64,000 nucleotides of DNA from assembly GCF_900156915.1 (NCBI RefSeq), contig NZ_LT732535.1:3116838-3180837 (forward strand). The letters run 5' to 3'. Position numbers and translations under genes: made by a program. Below are positions 9,097-17,245 of this stretch, in pieces. Every line of letters begins with the position of its first letter. The first letter of the stretch is position 1. Source of the DNA: Sediminibacillus massiliensis (GTDB lineage: Bacteria; Bacillota; Bacilli; Bacillales; Amphibacillaceae). A model generated the notes under the pieces. That model did not search any database. It had not been told where the DNA came from and saw only the letters and a program-made list of their open reading frames with translations.

Positions 9097-9563
9097 TTGG
9101 AATTAAAATATGCATCCTTTGAGGCAAGGGTTAATCCAAAGGAAATAAGTATAGGGCTCGAAGGCAAAGAAGAAAACCGTATAGGATAACGCACGACGTA
9201 GACTTGTGCTAGCCTTAAGAGGTGAACGCACGCCAGGAGTTCGTGACAGATCCTTTAACGGAAAGATAAAATGTGAAAACCCACGGATATCAGTATGCTT
9301 ATCGAAGCAGAGATTTTTGCCTTCGTGCCGTGTAATTATCTCCTTCGTGTAAAAAAAGGAGGTACATAATTCCATCATTCTTAGCTTTTAGCAGGGTTTC
9401 AGTCATCTGAAAAGTAGTTGGCAAGCTAAGAAGAAGGAATAGCGCTAGCAAGAATATGGATGGAAACGTAAGAATCAAAAGATCAAAAGAGCCTAAAAAG
9501 ACTCTTTATTTGAAGCTGGCCAAAAGTATATTTATCTGAACGGGGCTTGACAGTTTCGTTCAT
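9097..9563 (+). ncRNA. Candidate bridge RNA region of the IS1111-like element
   Basis: 467 bases between the transposase stop and the right inverted repeat hold no credible gene. In the IS1111 group the bridge RNA, which pairs with both target and donor DNA, is encoded on this side. GC-rich segments such as GAACGCACGCCAGGAGTTCG (9223-9242) could form stems. The exact RNA ends and the two binding loops cannot be read by eye; the call rests on element type and position. Confidence 0.5.
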
Positions 9564-9649
9564 ATCAGTCTACGTGTTCTGCCTACGCTGTTTGGGATTT
9601 TCTGCATTTTGGGTAGAAAGCAAAATCTCTTATAAAGCTTCAAACTGTT

Positions 9650-9942
9650 ATTTCCTCTTACCATTACAGAATGCCATTCCAAGCTGCGGTAAAATGCGAG
9701 ACTCCTTGAAAATAAAGGTCGATTTTCTGCGTGCGGTGTATATCAAGGAGGTCTTTTCAAAGTCCTACGGGAAAGGAACAGTCTGAAGACACCGCAGTTG
9801 GCGCTTTTTGCCAGCGAGGAGGCTGAAGCGTTCCCCGTGGAAAGCGAGTATTTTACCGCAGCGTTGGGTTAGCACTCAACTAACATCAGAAGGAATGAAA
9901 ACTTCACAATGTAGAATTTTCACTATGTCGCAGTTCCTCTCA
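9650..9942. repeat. Palindromic repeat, copy B
   Basis: Left arm GCTGCGGTAAAAT (9682-9694) and right arm GCGAGTATTTTACCGCAGC (9844-9862) are inverted copies. The right flank through TATGTCGCAGT (9924-9934) matches copy C almost base for base. Inner stems GCGGTGT/ACACCGC and TGGCGC-TTTTT-GCCA are visible. Predicted short reading frames here are repeat-derived and are not genes. The 9564-9650 stretch between the IS and this copy shows nothing recognisable. Confidence 0.8.
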
Positions 9943-9947
9943 GCTGT

Positions 9948-10020
9948 TAAACTTAAAAAGCAGGTAGTATCAGAGGTGCTTCGACAAGGTTTGGAGGAAG
10001 AGTTACTGGATAGATGCTGA
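9948..10020 (+). pseudogene. Possible 3' remnant of a gene cut off by repeat copy B
   Basis: Just right of the repeat, where copies B and C stop matching, an open frame reads AVKLKKQVVSEVLRQGLEEE and then LLDRC before TGA at 10018-10020. It looks like an amphipathic helical protein end and stops 16 bases before the methyltransferase start, as an upstream operon partner would. There is no start codon of its own outside the repeat. It may equally be chance coding; the family is unknown. Confidence 0.25.
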
Positions 10021-10036
10021 TAAGGAGATGAACTTG

Positions 10037-10732
10037 ATGGCAAATTCTTTTGACTGGCATAAAGAAGCCGAGAAACAATGGGATGAACGTTCCGCCTTCT
10101 GGAAAAACTCAAGCAAAGAAATGTGGGAAACAGGAAGCAGGAAGTCCATCGTTCCATTTTTTGAAAAACATGTACCCAAACATAGCAGTGTAATTGATGC
10201 GGGTTGTGGAGATGGGTATGGTTCTTACAAGTTAATGAAGAGCGGTTATAATGTGACCGGTTTTGACCTATCGTCGGAGATGATCGAAAAAGCCCGGAAT
10301 ACATACCGAAACCAGCTTACTTTCAAGAAATCAGATCTTGTTCAACTACCAGTGTCACAGGAGTCAACAGATGCTATAATTGCCATTAATTCGCTAGAAT
10401 GGACAGAAGAGCCGATTCAAGCTATAGCGGAGTTTGACCGGGTTGTGAAAAATGGAGGAAAAATCTGCATTGGGCTGCTCGGCCCGACTGCAGGGCCAAG
10501 AATAAATAGTTACCCAAGACTTTATGGAGAAAAAGCCATTTGTAATACTATGATGCCTTGGGAACTTCAAAAACTCGCCAAAGAAAAAGGCTGGAAGTTG
10601 ATAGATGGAAAAGGCGTTTACAAACAAGGGATAGAGGAAAGCAATATTAATAATTTGCTGGTGGAATTGAAACAGGCATTGTCGTTTATGTGGCTGTTTA
10701 TGTTTGAAAAGGAAAAGGAGGGGTCAATGTGA
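10037..10732 (+). CDS. Class I SAM-dependent methyltransferase
   Basis: A 231-residue soluble methyltransferase of the Methyltransf_11/25 type. The SAM-binding motif I is VIDAGCGDGYGS (about residues 49-60), followed by the acidic motif II end GFDLSSEMIEKA, and motif IV AIIAINSLEWTEEP where substrates are positioned. The substrate is unknown. I choose ATG 10037 because AAGGAG at 10022-10027 is nine bases upstream; ATG 10028 sits on top of it. The stop overlaps the next gene by four bases, so the two are translationally coupled. Repeat copy B ends about 100 bases upstream, so the original promoter may have been displaced. Confidence 0.85.
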   Translation: MANSFDWHKEAEKQWDERSAFWKNSSKEMWETGSRKSIVPFFEKHVPKHSSVIDAGCGDGYGSYKLMKSGYNVTGFDLSSEMIEKARNTYRNQLTFKKSDLVQLPVSQESTDAIIAINSLEWTEEPIQAIAEFDRVVKNGGKICIGLLGPTAGPRINSYPRLYGEKAICNTMMPWELQKLAKEKGWKLIDGKGVYKQGIEESNINNLLVELKQALSFMWLFMFEKEKEGSM

Positions 10733-11031
10733 GTCAGAACGAAATGGAAAAAAGAATTATCGAGCAGTACCAACAAGATGAAAATATGATGATCCTGGTG
10801 TTTGCGCAGTGGTGCGTCAATAACGACTTAGATCCTGATGAGTTATATCGGCGGGCATATCCCAATCAGTCAAGGAATCCGGAATTATCCAAAACGATGG
10901 AATTGATTGTGCCAAAAGAAGAGTCGGAAACGATACCCGACCAGACTGTTCTCGGTGTCTTGCAGTTGTTCGGAAATGATGATCTTGCATTCGTTGTCTC
11001 GAATGAAATCGAAAAGATGAAAAAGAATTGA
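10729..11031 (+). CDS. Conserved-looking 100-residue protein, function unknown
   Basis: A 100-residue, acidic, mostly helical protein with no membrane segment and a single cysteine in the aromatic stretch VFAQWCVNNDLDPDELYRRA. The GTG start overlaps the methyltransferase stop (GTGA) and is preceded by GGAAAAGGAGGGG, which indicates co-translation and a linked role. I do not recognise the family. A terminator follows at once, so these two genes form a short operon. Confidence 0.75.
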   Translation: MSQNEMEKRIIEQYQQDENMMILVFAQWCVNNDLDPDELYRRAYPNQSRNPELSKTMELIVPKEESETIPDQTVLGVLQLFGNDDLAFVVSNEIEKMKKN

Positions 11032-11060
11032 GCCAAGCCCTTTGGGACTTGGCATTTTTT
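11032..11060. terminator. Terminator between convergent genes
   Basis: GCCAAGCCC and GGGACTTGGC pair with a tiny loop, followed by seven T on the plus strand. Confidence 0.85.
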
Positions 11061-11067
11061 TCGGGTT

Positions 11068-11943
11068 TTACTTGAACAATTTAATCAATGCATGGGTACC
11101 GCTGTTTTCCTCCCCTTCTTCTGCAAGCTTTTGGTAAAGAGAAAGAGAAAGCTCCAGTCCCGGTGTCATCAAACCAATTTCCCGGGCGGACTCCAGCGCG
11201 ATTTTCATGTCTTTGATAAAGTGCTTTACATAGAACCCAGGATCATAATCACCGGCAATCATCCTTGGGGCGAGGTTGCTGAGTGACCAGCTTCCCGCAG
11301 CACCGGTCGAGATGCTTTCTAGAACCCGAGCCGGATTCAGTCCAGCTTTTTCCGCATAGGTGATTGCCTCACAGACACCAACCATATTACTTGCGATGGT
11401 TATCTGGTTGCTCATTTTAGTGTGTTGGCCTGCGCCAGCAGGTCCTTGCAATAGGATATTTTCACCCATCACCTCCAAAAGGGGAAACACGTGATCAAAA
11501 GCTTTTTGTTCACCGCCTGCCATGATTGCAAGTGTGCCGTTTTTCGCCCCTACGTCGCCTCCGGAAACGGGAGCATCCAGAGCAGCAATGTCTTTTTTCT
11601 TTGCAGATTCTTCAATTGCCTCTGCCAACGCAGGTTTGGAGGTAGTCATGTCGATTATATAAGAACCCGGTTTGGCGGAAGATAAAATGCCGTCTTCTCC
11701 AAAATAAACTTCCTCCACATCTTGAGGATAACCGACCATGGTGATAATTACCTCGGATTTGGCAGCTAAATCGGAAATTTTATCGAACCAGGTTGCGCCA
11801 TTATCGACTAATTCCTGTGCCTTTTCTTTCGTCCTTGTGAAAATATTTAATGAATAACCTGCATTCATTAAATTTTGAGCCATGCTTTTCCCCATGACGC
11901 CCGTGCCGATAAATCCGATCTTCGAGGTGGTTGTTATAGCCAA
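11068..11943 (-). CDS. 3-hydroxyisobutyrate dehydrogenase-family oxidoreductase
   Basis: A beta-hydroxyacid dehydrogenase of 291 residues that oxidises a small hydroxy acid with NAD(P). It shows the Rossmann motif KIGFIGTGVMGKSMAQNL at the N terminus, the substrate loop DAPVSGGDVGAKNGTLAIM in the middle, and GAGQHTKMSNQ, which holds the catalytic lysine. The start is TTG at 11943, eight bases after AAAGGA (11952-11957); ATG codons further upstream overlap that site. It is a single gene. The substrate could be 3-hydroxyisobutyrate, tartronate semialdehyde or a related acid; the sequence does not decide. Confidence 0.88.
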   Translation of the reverse strand: MAITTTSKIGFIGTGVMGKSMAQNLMNAGYSLNIFTRTKEKAQELVDNGATWFDKISDLAAKSEVIITMVGYPQDVEEVYFGEDGILSSAKPGSYIIDMTTSKPALAEAIEESAKKKDIAALDAPVSGGDVGAKNGTLAIMAGGEQKAFDHVFPLLEVMGENILLQGPAGAGQHTKMSNQITIASNMVGVCEAITYAEKAGLNPARVLESISTGAAGSWSLSNLAPRMIAGDYDPGFYVKHFIKDMKIALESAREIGLMTPGLELSLSLYQKLAEEGEENSGTHALIKLFK

Positions 11944-12179
11944 ATGAAACATCCTTTCTATCATGTTCTTTGTACAACAATATTCGACAGAGACCTGCTT
12001 TTTCCTGCCCGATAAAAGGGAAAAAACTTATCCGCGGGGAAAAAATACATGTCGGAAAGTTTTTGAGCAAATAACGATTATTTGGTTTGCATGCGGATGG
12101 TTCTTATGATAAAGTGTATATGAAATCAATATATCGTTATTGGATTAATTTAAAAACACTATATGTAGTATTGAATGCA

Positions 12180-12350
12180 AGTGAAGGTGACAACTTTGTC
12201 TTGAAAGGGAACCAGGTGAGATTCCTGGACTGTCCCCGCAACTGTAATTGTGGACGAAAGAGCGATACCACTGAATCAAAGGCTTGACGGTCTTGATTCG
12301 GGAAGGGCTTGAGTAGATGGAAGCATAAGTCAGTAGACCTGCCGTCGCTT
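12180..12350 (+). promoter_or_regulatory. Cobalamin (adenosylcobalamin) riboswitch
   Basis: All hallmarks are present: AAAGGGAACCAGGTGAGA (12203-12220), GGACTGTCCCCGCAACTG (about 12226-12243) and the B12 box GTCAGTAGACCTGCC (12329-12343). A terminator follows at 12434-12464, and then the ribonucleotide reductase operon. It most likely stops transcription when coenzyme B12 is plentiful. The left flank back to 11944 holds only the divergent dehydrogenase's upstream region. Confidence 0.95.
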
Positions 12351-12433
12351 GTTTTAGTTTCATTTCTTCGGGGATTGAGGAGTAGAAACGATAGCGTACA
12401 GGGGATATTTATTCCCTGTTTCTGTCGTTTTCT

Positions 12434-12464
12434 GTCCGCTCATGTCGCCATGAGCGGTTTTTTT
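12434..12464 (+). terminator. Riboswitch-controlled terminator
   Basis: Perfect arms CCGCTCATG (12436-12444) and CATGAGCGG (12449-12457), 4-base loop and seven T, placed between the B12 box and the first reductase gene. Confidence 0.9.
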
Positions 12465-12517
12465 GTACCTTCAAACAATTTTCCGTGTAATGAGATTCAT
12501 TCGGAGGAGGAGATAAA

Positions 12518-14767
12518 ATGATAGAAACAAAGCACACCGCAAAGAATTGGAAAGCCGGTATGATGGATGAATTGGTTAAGAAATTTTCCAATTTGGATAT
12601 CAAATCACTGGTCGCCTATGGAGAGAACCTCTTGGAACAAAAACCATGGTTGTCTGATCAAGAGTGGGTGTACCAACTGATTTTGGAGGCACTTGCCTAT
12701 CTGGATGAAAACAGCCCGGACTGGACATATGTAGCATCTGCATTGTATCTGGAAACACTTTATCAGGAGGCTGCTCTAAATAGAGGGAGTAATGCCGAAT
12801 TGAAATATGGAGATTTCAAAGGGTTAATTGAACATTTGACTTCCATCGGCATTTATCATTCCTTTCTGCTGGATTCGTATGGTTCAGAAGAGATTATAGA
12901 ATTGGGAAGGACGATTGACCCTGCAAAGGATCAGTTATTTACATACATTGGTTTGCGCACCCTGGCTGATCGTTATATAGCCAAAGATTACGAAGGACGG
13001 GTGTTTGAACTTCCGCAAGAGCGGTTTATGATTATCGCGATGACTTTGATGAGAAACGAAGCAAAAGGTCAGCGGATAGAGCTTGTAAAGGAAGCATATT
13101 GGGCGCTTAGTAATTTGTACATGACTGTCGCCACTCCGACTCTTTCCAATGCAGGCAAAAGTTATGGACAACTTTCCAGCTGTTTTATTGATACAGTGGA
13201 TGACAGTCTGCAAGGGATTTTCGACAGCAATACCGATATTGCCAACCTATCTAAAAATGGTGGGGGGATCGGTGTCTATCTTGGAAAAATCCGCAGCCGC
13301 GGAAGTGCGATAAAAGGGTTTAACGGTGCGTCTTCCGGTGTGCTTCCCTGGATGAAGCAGTTGAATAATACAGCTGTAAGTGTTGATCAGCTCGGACAGC
13401 GAAAAGGTGCTATCTGTGCTTATCTTGATATTTGGCACAAGGATATTTATTCCTTTTTGGATTCCAAATTGAATAATGGAGATGAACGTTATCGTACCCA
13501 TGATTTATTTACAGGGATCTGCCTTCCTGATTTGTTCATGGAACAGGTGGAGGCCAGAGGGAGCTGGTATTTGTTTGACCCCCATGAAATCAGGACGGTT
13601 ATGGGTTATTCCCTGGAAGACTTCTTTGATGAAAAACGCGGTGAAGGAATGTTCAGGGAACGGTATTGGGAATGTGTTTCCAACCCCAATCTTACCAAAG
13701 AAGAAGTTCCGGCAATTGAAATCATGAAACGCATCTTGAAAAGCCAGCTTGAGACCGGTGGTCCTTTCATGTTTTATCGTGATGAAGTTAACCGGCATAA
13801 TCCGAACAGTCATCTGGGCATGGTTTATTCAAGCAATCTTTGTACAGAAATCACGCAAAATCAGAGCCCGACGATCGTGACAGAGCAATCTACCGTAGAT
13901 GGGAAAATTATCGTCAACAAGCAGCCTGGTGACTTTGTTGTCTGTAATCTGTCTTCCATCTCACTAGGAAAGGCTGTTCCTGAAGGGATACTGGAACGAT
14001 TGATTCCGATACAGGTGCGTATGCTCGATAATGTCATCGATTTGAACACTATTCCGGTTTTACAGGCACAGCTTACCAATCAGAAATACCGTGCCGTGGG
14101 CCTTGGAACATTTGGATGGCATCACTTGCTTGCTTTAAAGGGTGTTCGCTGGGAAAGCGATGAAGCGGTAGAACTAGCGGACAAGCTTTATGAAAAAATT
14201 GCCTTTTTGACTATTCAATCCAGCATGGAGCTTGCGAAAGAAAAAGGAGCATGCGAGGCATTTGCCGGTTCCGATTGGGAGAGCGGCCGTTACTTTGATA
14301 ACAAGGGTTATACCGAAGGAGACTCGGAACTGCCTTGGAATCAATTAAAAGAAGCAGTTGCTGAAAACGGCATCCGGAACAGTTATTTGATGGCGGTGGC
14401 ACCTAACTCTTCCACTTCCCTTATTGCGGGAAGCACTGCGAGTATCGATCCAATTTTCCAGAAGTATTATGCAGAGGAGAAAAAGGATTATAAGATTCCG
14501 GTGACTGCTCCTGATTTGAACGCAAAAACAAATTGGTACTATAAGTCCGCTTATTTCATCGACCAGCATTGGAGCATAAAACAACAGGCAGCACGACAGA
14601 AACATGTCGATCAAAGTGTGTCATTCAATATGTATGTGCCGAATACCATCCAGGCTAAAGAACTGTTGAATCTCCATTTGGATGCTTGGAAATCGAGGTT
14701 GAAAACGACGTATTATCTTCGTTCCACTTCATCCGATTTAGTCGACTGTGAATCTTGTTCAAGTTAA
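12518..14767 (+). CDS. nrdA: Ribonucleoside-diphosphate reductase, large (alpha) subunit, class I
   Basis: Converts ribonucleotides to deoxyribonucleotides with the small subunit encoded next. The 749-residue protein shows Cys222 (QLSSCFID) and Cys476 (FVVCNLSS) as the redox pair, and NLCTEI with Asn440, thiyl Cys442 and Glu444 as the active site. A C-terminal DCESC motif (Cys744/Cys747) re-reduces the centre. The N terminus (about 1-90) does not show the VxKRDGR-type ATP-cone, so overall activity control may differ from E. coli NrdA. GGAGGAGG precedes the ATG. Expression is under the cobalamin riboswitch. The nrdA/nrdE distinction is tentative. Confidence 0.93.
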   Translation: MIETKHTAKNWKAGMMDELVKKFSNLDIKSLVAYGENLLEQKPWLSDQEWVYQLILEALAYLDENSPDWTYVASALYLETLYQEAALNRGSNAELKYGDFKGLIEHLTSIGIYHSFLLDSYGSEEIIELGRTIDPAKDQLFTYIGLRTLADRYIAKDYEGRVFELPQERFMIIAMTLMRNEAKGQRIELVKEAYWALSNLYMTVATPTLSNAGKSYGQLSSCFIDTVDDSLQGIFDSNTDIANLSKNGGGIGVYLGKIRSRGSAIKGFNGASSGVLPWMKQLNNTAVSVDQLGQRKGAICAYLDIWHKDIYSFLDSKLNNGDERYRTHDLFTGICLPDLFMEQVEARGSWYLFDPHEIRTVMGYSLEDFFDEKRGEGMFRERYWECVSNPNLTKEEVPAIEIMKRILKSQLETGGPFMFYRDEVNRHNPNSHLGMVYSSNLCTEITQNQSPTIVTEQSTVDGKIIVNKQPGDFVVCNLSSISLGKAVPEGILERLIPIQVRMLDNVIDLNTIPVLQAQLTNQKYRAVGLGTFGWHHLLALKGVRWESDEAVELADKLYEKIAFLTIQSSMELAKEKGACEAFAGSDWESGRYFDNKGYTEGDSELPWNQLKEAVAENGIRNSYLMAVAPNSSTSLIAGSTASIDPIFQKYYAEEKKDYKIPVTAPDLNAKTNWYYKSAYFIDQHWSIKQQAARQKHVDQSVSFNMYVPNTIQAKELLNLHLDAWKSRLKTTYYLRSTSSDLVDCESCSS

Positions 14768-14780
14768 AGGGGGAAATAAC

Positions 14781-15824
14781 ATGGCATACACATTAAACAA
14801 ACGAGACATAATGGATAAAACGGCACCAAACAACTCAACGAAAATCATAAATGGGAGAAGCTCCAATATCTTGAACTGGGATGATGTCCGGTTTTCCTGG
14901 GCATATCCCAAATACAAAAAGATGCTGGCAAACTTCTGGACACCGTTTGAAATTAATATGTCCCAAGATATCAAGCAGTATCCGAACCTCCCAGATGAAG
15001 AAAAAGACGCCTTTTTGAAAATAATCGGCTTGTTGGCTCTTTTAGACAGTATCCAAACGGATTATGCGGGCAAAGTAGCGGATTACTTAACAGACTCCAG
15101 CTTGAATGCGCTTATGATCATCCTTGCCCAGCAAGAGGTCATTCACAATCATTCCTATTCTTATGTATTATCCAGCCTTGTCTCTAAACAGAAGCAGGAT
15201 GAAGTATTTGAATTCTGGCGGACTGAACCGATCCTTGAAAAACGGAATGACTTCATTACCGATGGTTACCGTGCATTTGCGGAAGATGCCACTGTCGACA
15301 ATCTGCTTAAGTCGGTAGTGTTTGATGTCATTTTGGAAGGATTGTTCTTCTATTCGGGCTTTGCTTTCTTTTATCATTTGGCCAGAAACCAGAAGATGGT
15401 CGCGACTTCCACGATGATCAACTATATCAACCGGGATGAGCAGCTGCATGTAGATCTCTTCGTCCGTATTTACAAAGAGGTTTTGAACGAATACCCAGAC
15501 CATGATACAGAAGAGTTAACACAGTTTGTTTATGATACCTTCAGGGAAGCTGTTCAACTAGAGATTGACTGGGCCCGCCATATCATCGGTAACAAAATCG
15601 ACGGAATTCTTCTTCAGGAAGTAGAGGACTATATCAAATTTTACGCGAACACACGCTGTAAGCAGCTTGGTTATGAGAAAATCTATCCGGAGATAACGAA
15701 AAACCCGCTTCGTTGGATTAAAGCCTATGAAGAAGTGGATCTAGGTAAATCGGATTTCTTTGAACAAAAATCAAGACAGTACACAAAAGTGAACTTTACC
15801 GACAATGGTTTTGACGATTTGTAA
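14781..15824 (+). CDS. nrdB: Ribonucleoside-diphosphate reductase, small (beta) subunit
   Basis: Provides the radical for the large subunit. The 347-residue ferritin-like protein shows metal ligands Asp89 (LALLDSIQTD), Glu119 and His122 in QQEVIHNHSY, a later Glu in DVILEGLFFYSGF and Glu/His in INRDEQLHVDLF. Tyr126 lies seven residues after Glu119, the spacing of the radical tyrosine in class Ia enzymes, so an oxygen-dependent tyrosyl radical type is likely. The start is ATG 14781 after AAAGGGGG, 13 bases after the large-subunit stop. The metal (Fe or Mn) cannot be told from sequence. Confidence 0.93.
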   Translation: MAYTLNKRDIMDKTAPNNSTKIINGRSSNILNWDDVRFSWAYPKYKKMLANFWTPFEINMSQDIKQYPNLPDEEKDAFLKIIGLLALLDSIQTDYAGKVADYLTDSSLNALMIILAQQEVIHNHSYSYVLSSLVSKQKQDEVFEFWRTEPILEKRNDFITDGYRAFAEDATVDNLLKSVVFDVILEGLFFYSGFAFFYHLARNQKMVATSTMINYINRDEQLHVDLFVRIYKEVLNEYPDHDTEELTQFVYDTFREAVQLEIDWARHIIGNKIDGILLQEVEDYIKFYANTRCKQLGYEKIYPEITKNPLRWIKAYEEVDLGKSDFFEQKSRQYTKVNFTDNGFDDL

Positions 15825-15861
15825 GAAAGAAGGACAGCCTGACAAAGGCTGTCTTTCTTTG
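15824..15861 (+). terminator. Terminator of the reductase operon
   Basis: AAGAAAGAAGGACAGCC pairs with GGCTGTCTTTCTTT, a long stem ending in T-rich sequence. Confidence 0.88.
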
Positions 15862-15935
15862 CGCCTGAATTTCCAACCGCTTCTGCATCCTGTATCATGA
15901 AAGAAAAGCCGTTTGGCCATCAGGAGGAGAAACAG

Positions 15936-16379
15936 ATGGAGTGGATATTGAAGACTTATCAAGAATTAACGAAACAAGAACTGTACAATCTAATCAAAAC
16001 AAGGATAGATGTCTTCGTGGTAGAGCAGTCTTGTCCCTACCATGAATTGGACAATTATGACCAGGTATCCGAACATTTAATGTTAAAGAAGGACAGCCAG
16101 GTGATCGCCTATGCCCGTCTCCTGCCGAGCAACACCGTTTACGCCCTCCCATCAATTGGGAGAGTGCTTGTGCATAAAGACTTTAGAAATCGCGGTTATG
16201 CCAAGGAACTCTTGAAGCGATCCATCAGTACGATCACAGAGGGATGGGGGGAACCACGGATAAAAATTCAAGGCCAGGAATACCTTCGCTCCTTTTATGG
16301 AAGTTTTGGTTTTCGGAAAGTATCAAGTGTTTACTTGGATGATGGTATCCCGCATGTAGATATGGTTTATGAGGGATAA
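15936..16379 (+). CDS. GNAT acetyltransferase, ElaA-like
   Basis: A 147-residue single-domain GNAT enzyme of the ElaA type. The family fingerprint is the N-terminal LYNLIKTRIDVFVVEQSCPY, and the acetyl-CoA loop is GRVLVHKDFRNRGYAKELLK. The acceptor substrate is unknown. ATG 15936 is chosen because CAGGAGGAG lies seven bases upstream; an earlier ATG at 15897 lacks a site. It stands alone between the reductase operon and yteA. Confidence 0.85.
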   Translation: MEWILKTYQELTKQELYNLIKTRIDVFVVEQSCPYHELDNYDQVSEHLMLKKDSQVIAYARLLPSNTVYALPSIGRVLVHKDFRNRGYAKELLKRSISTITEGWGEPRIKIQGQEYLRSFYGSFGFRKVSSVYLDDGIPHVDMVYEG

Positions 16380-16484
16380 CCGTTTTGGTCTGGTTAATTT
16401 CCAAAATCTAATCCGGTTGGTTCAGTAATAAAGGATATACTAATAATGCCCGGCAGAAGTATGATTGTCAGGAGGCGATTATTA

Positions 16485-17186
16485 GTGCTTAACCCAAGTC
16501 AAATATCAAAGTGCAGGGAGATGCTGACAGAGCGGAAAAAGCATCTCGAGGACCATTTGGAAGACCATTATGGGCTCCATTATGAGCTTGTTAAAGAATC
16601 CATGAGTGAATTATCGAATTATGATAACCATCCAGGAGATCTCGGCTCAGAACTTTTTGAAAGGGAAAAAGACGTCGCGCTTAACGAGCATGCGGAACGG
16701 GAAATGAAAGATATCAATACGGCTCTTGAGTTGATGGAATCCGGCCAATACGGGAAATGTGAAATATGCAATGCTGATATACCGTATGAAAGATTATTGG
16801 CAATGCCCACGACAAACCGTTGTATGGAACATGCAGAAAAGCATATTTCTTTTGCAAGGCCGGCGGAGGAAGATGTAATCCATCCAAGTGTGAATGAGAT
16901 GGAAACCGAGATTGATGAAGAAGAGTCGACTATTTTCGATGCAGAGGATTCCTGGCAGCGTGTAGCTAAATATGGTTCTTCTGAAAGTCCTTCCGATTTT
17001 TACGATACAGAGAAGGATTACGAAGATATGTTTTTCAATTCAGATGAGCTGGTAGGCGGTGCAGAAGATATTGAAAACATGCTGACCGCAGATATGGAGG
17101 GGAATTTCTCCGGCGTCGCGCCTGCTCATGAAAAGTACGAAGATTACTTGGATGAACAGGATGTTAACTCTATTTTATATGATTAA
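16485..17186 (+). CDS. yteA: TraR/DksA-type zinc-finger protein, YteA-like
   Basis: A 233-residue protein of the YteA family, found in spore formers. The N-terminal part (about 1-85) is a coiled helical hairpin rich in Glu, Lys and His, followed by a DksA-type zinc finger (CEIC, then RCMEH about 18 residues later, near 90-115) and a long acidic tail. DksA relatives bind RNA polymerase through the secondary channel, and the acidic hairpin (NEHAEREMKDINTALELME) is consistent with this. GTG 16485 has GGAGG nine bases upstream; the longer ATG start at 16446 has none. It is a single gene. The role in this organism is inferred. Confidence 0.82.
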   Translation: MLNPSQISKCREMLTERKKHLEDHLEDHYGLHYELVKESMSELSNYDNHPGDLGSELFEREKDVALNEHAEREMKDINTALELMESGQYGKCEICNADIPYERLLAMPTTNRCMEHAEKHISFARPAEEDVIHPSVNEMETEIDEEESTIFDAEDSWQRVAKYGSSESPSDFYDTEKDYEDMFFNSDELVGGAEDIENMLTADMEGNFSGVAPAHEKYEDYLDEQDVNSILYD

Positions 17187-17189
17187 ACA

Positions 17190-17225
17190 AAGAGGCCATT
17201 CCTCCCATTGAATGGCCTCTTTCTC
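17190..17225 (+). terminator. Terminator after yteA
   Basis: AGAGGCCATT and AATGGCCTCT (10-base perfect arms) with T-rich sequence after it. Confidence 0.88.
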
Positions 17226-17245
17226 TAAGTGAGGGGGATGAAAAA

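Larger units (their letters stand above)
7855..9570 (+). mobile_element. IS110-family insertion sequence, IS1111-like
   Basis: The ends are marked by perfect 12-base inverted repeats ATGAACGAAACT (7860-7871) and AGTTTCGTTCAT (9552-9563). The repeats extend inward as AGCCCC and GGGGCT, with four extra bases (TGAC) on the right. One intact transposase lies between them. The left non-coding end is short (about 110 bases) and the right one long (about 467). Sub-terminal inverted repeats plus a long 3' non-coding end fit the IS1111 group. Outer boundaries are estimated to within several bases because this family makes few or no target duplications. Confidence 0.85.

Noticed and set aside
9103-9378. 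91-residue minus-strand frame in the IS right end
   Set aside because: No binding site or family resemblance; the region is better explained as the non-coding end of the element.
9808-10020. Open frame of 70 residues running through repeat copy B
   Set aside because: Most of it is the repeat arm; the same peptide text appears in copy C, so it reflects repeated DNA and not a protein. Only the part after 9948 is kept as a possible remnant.
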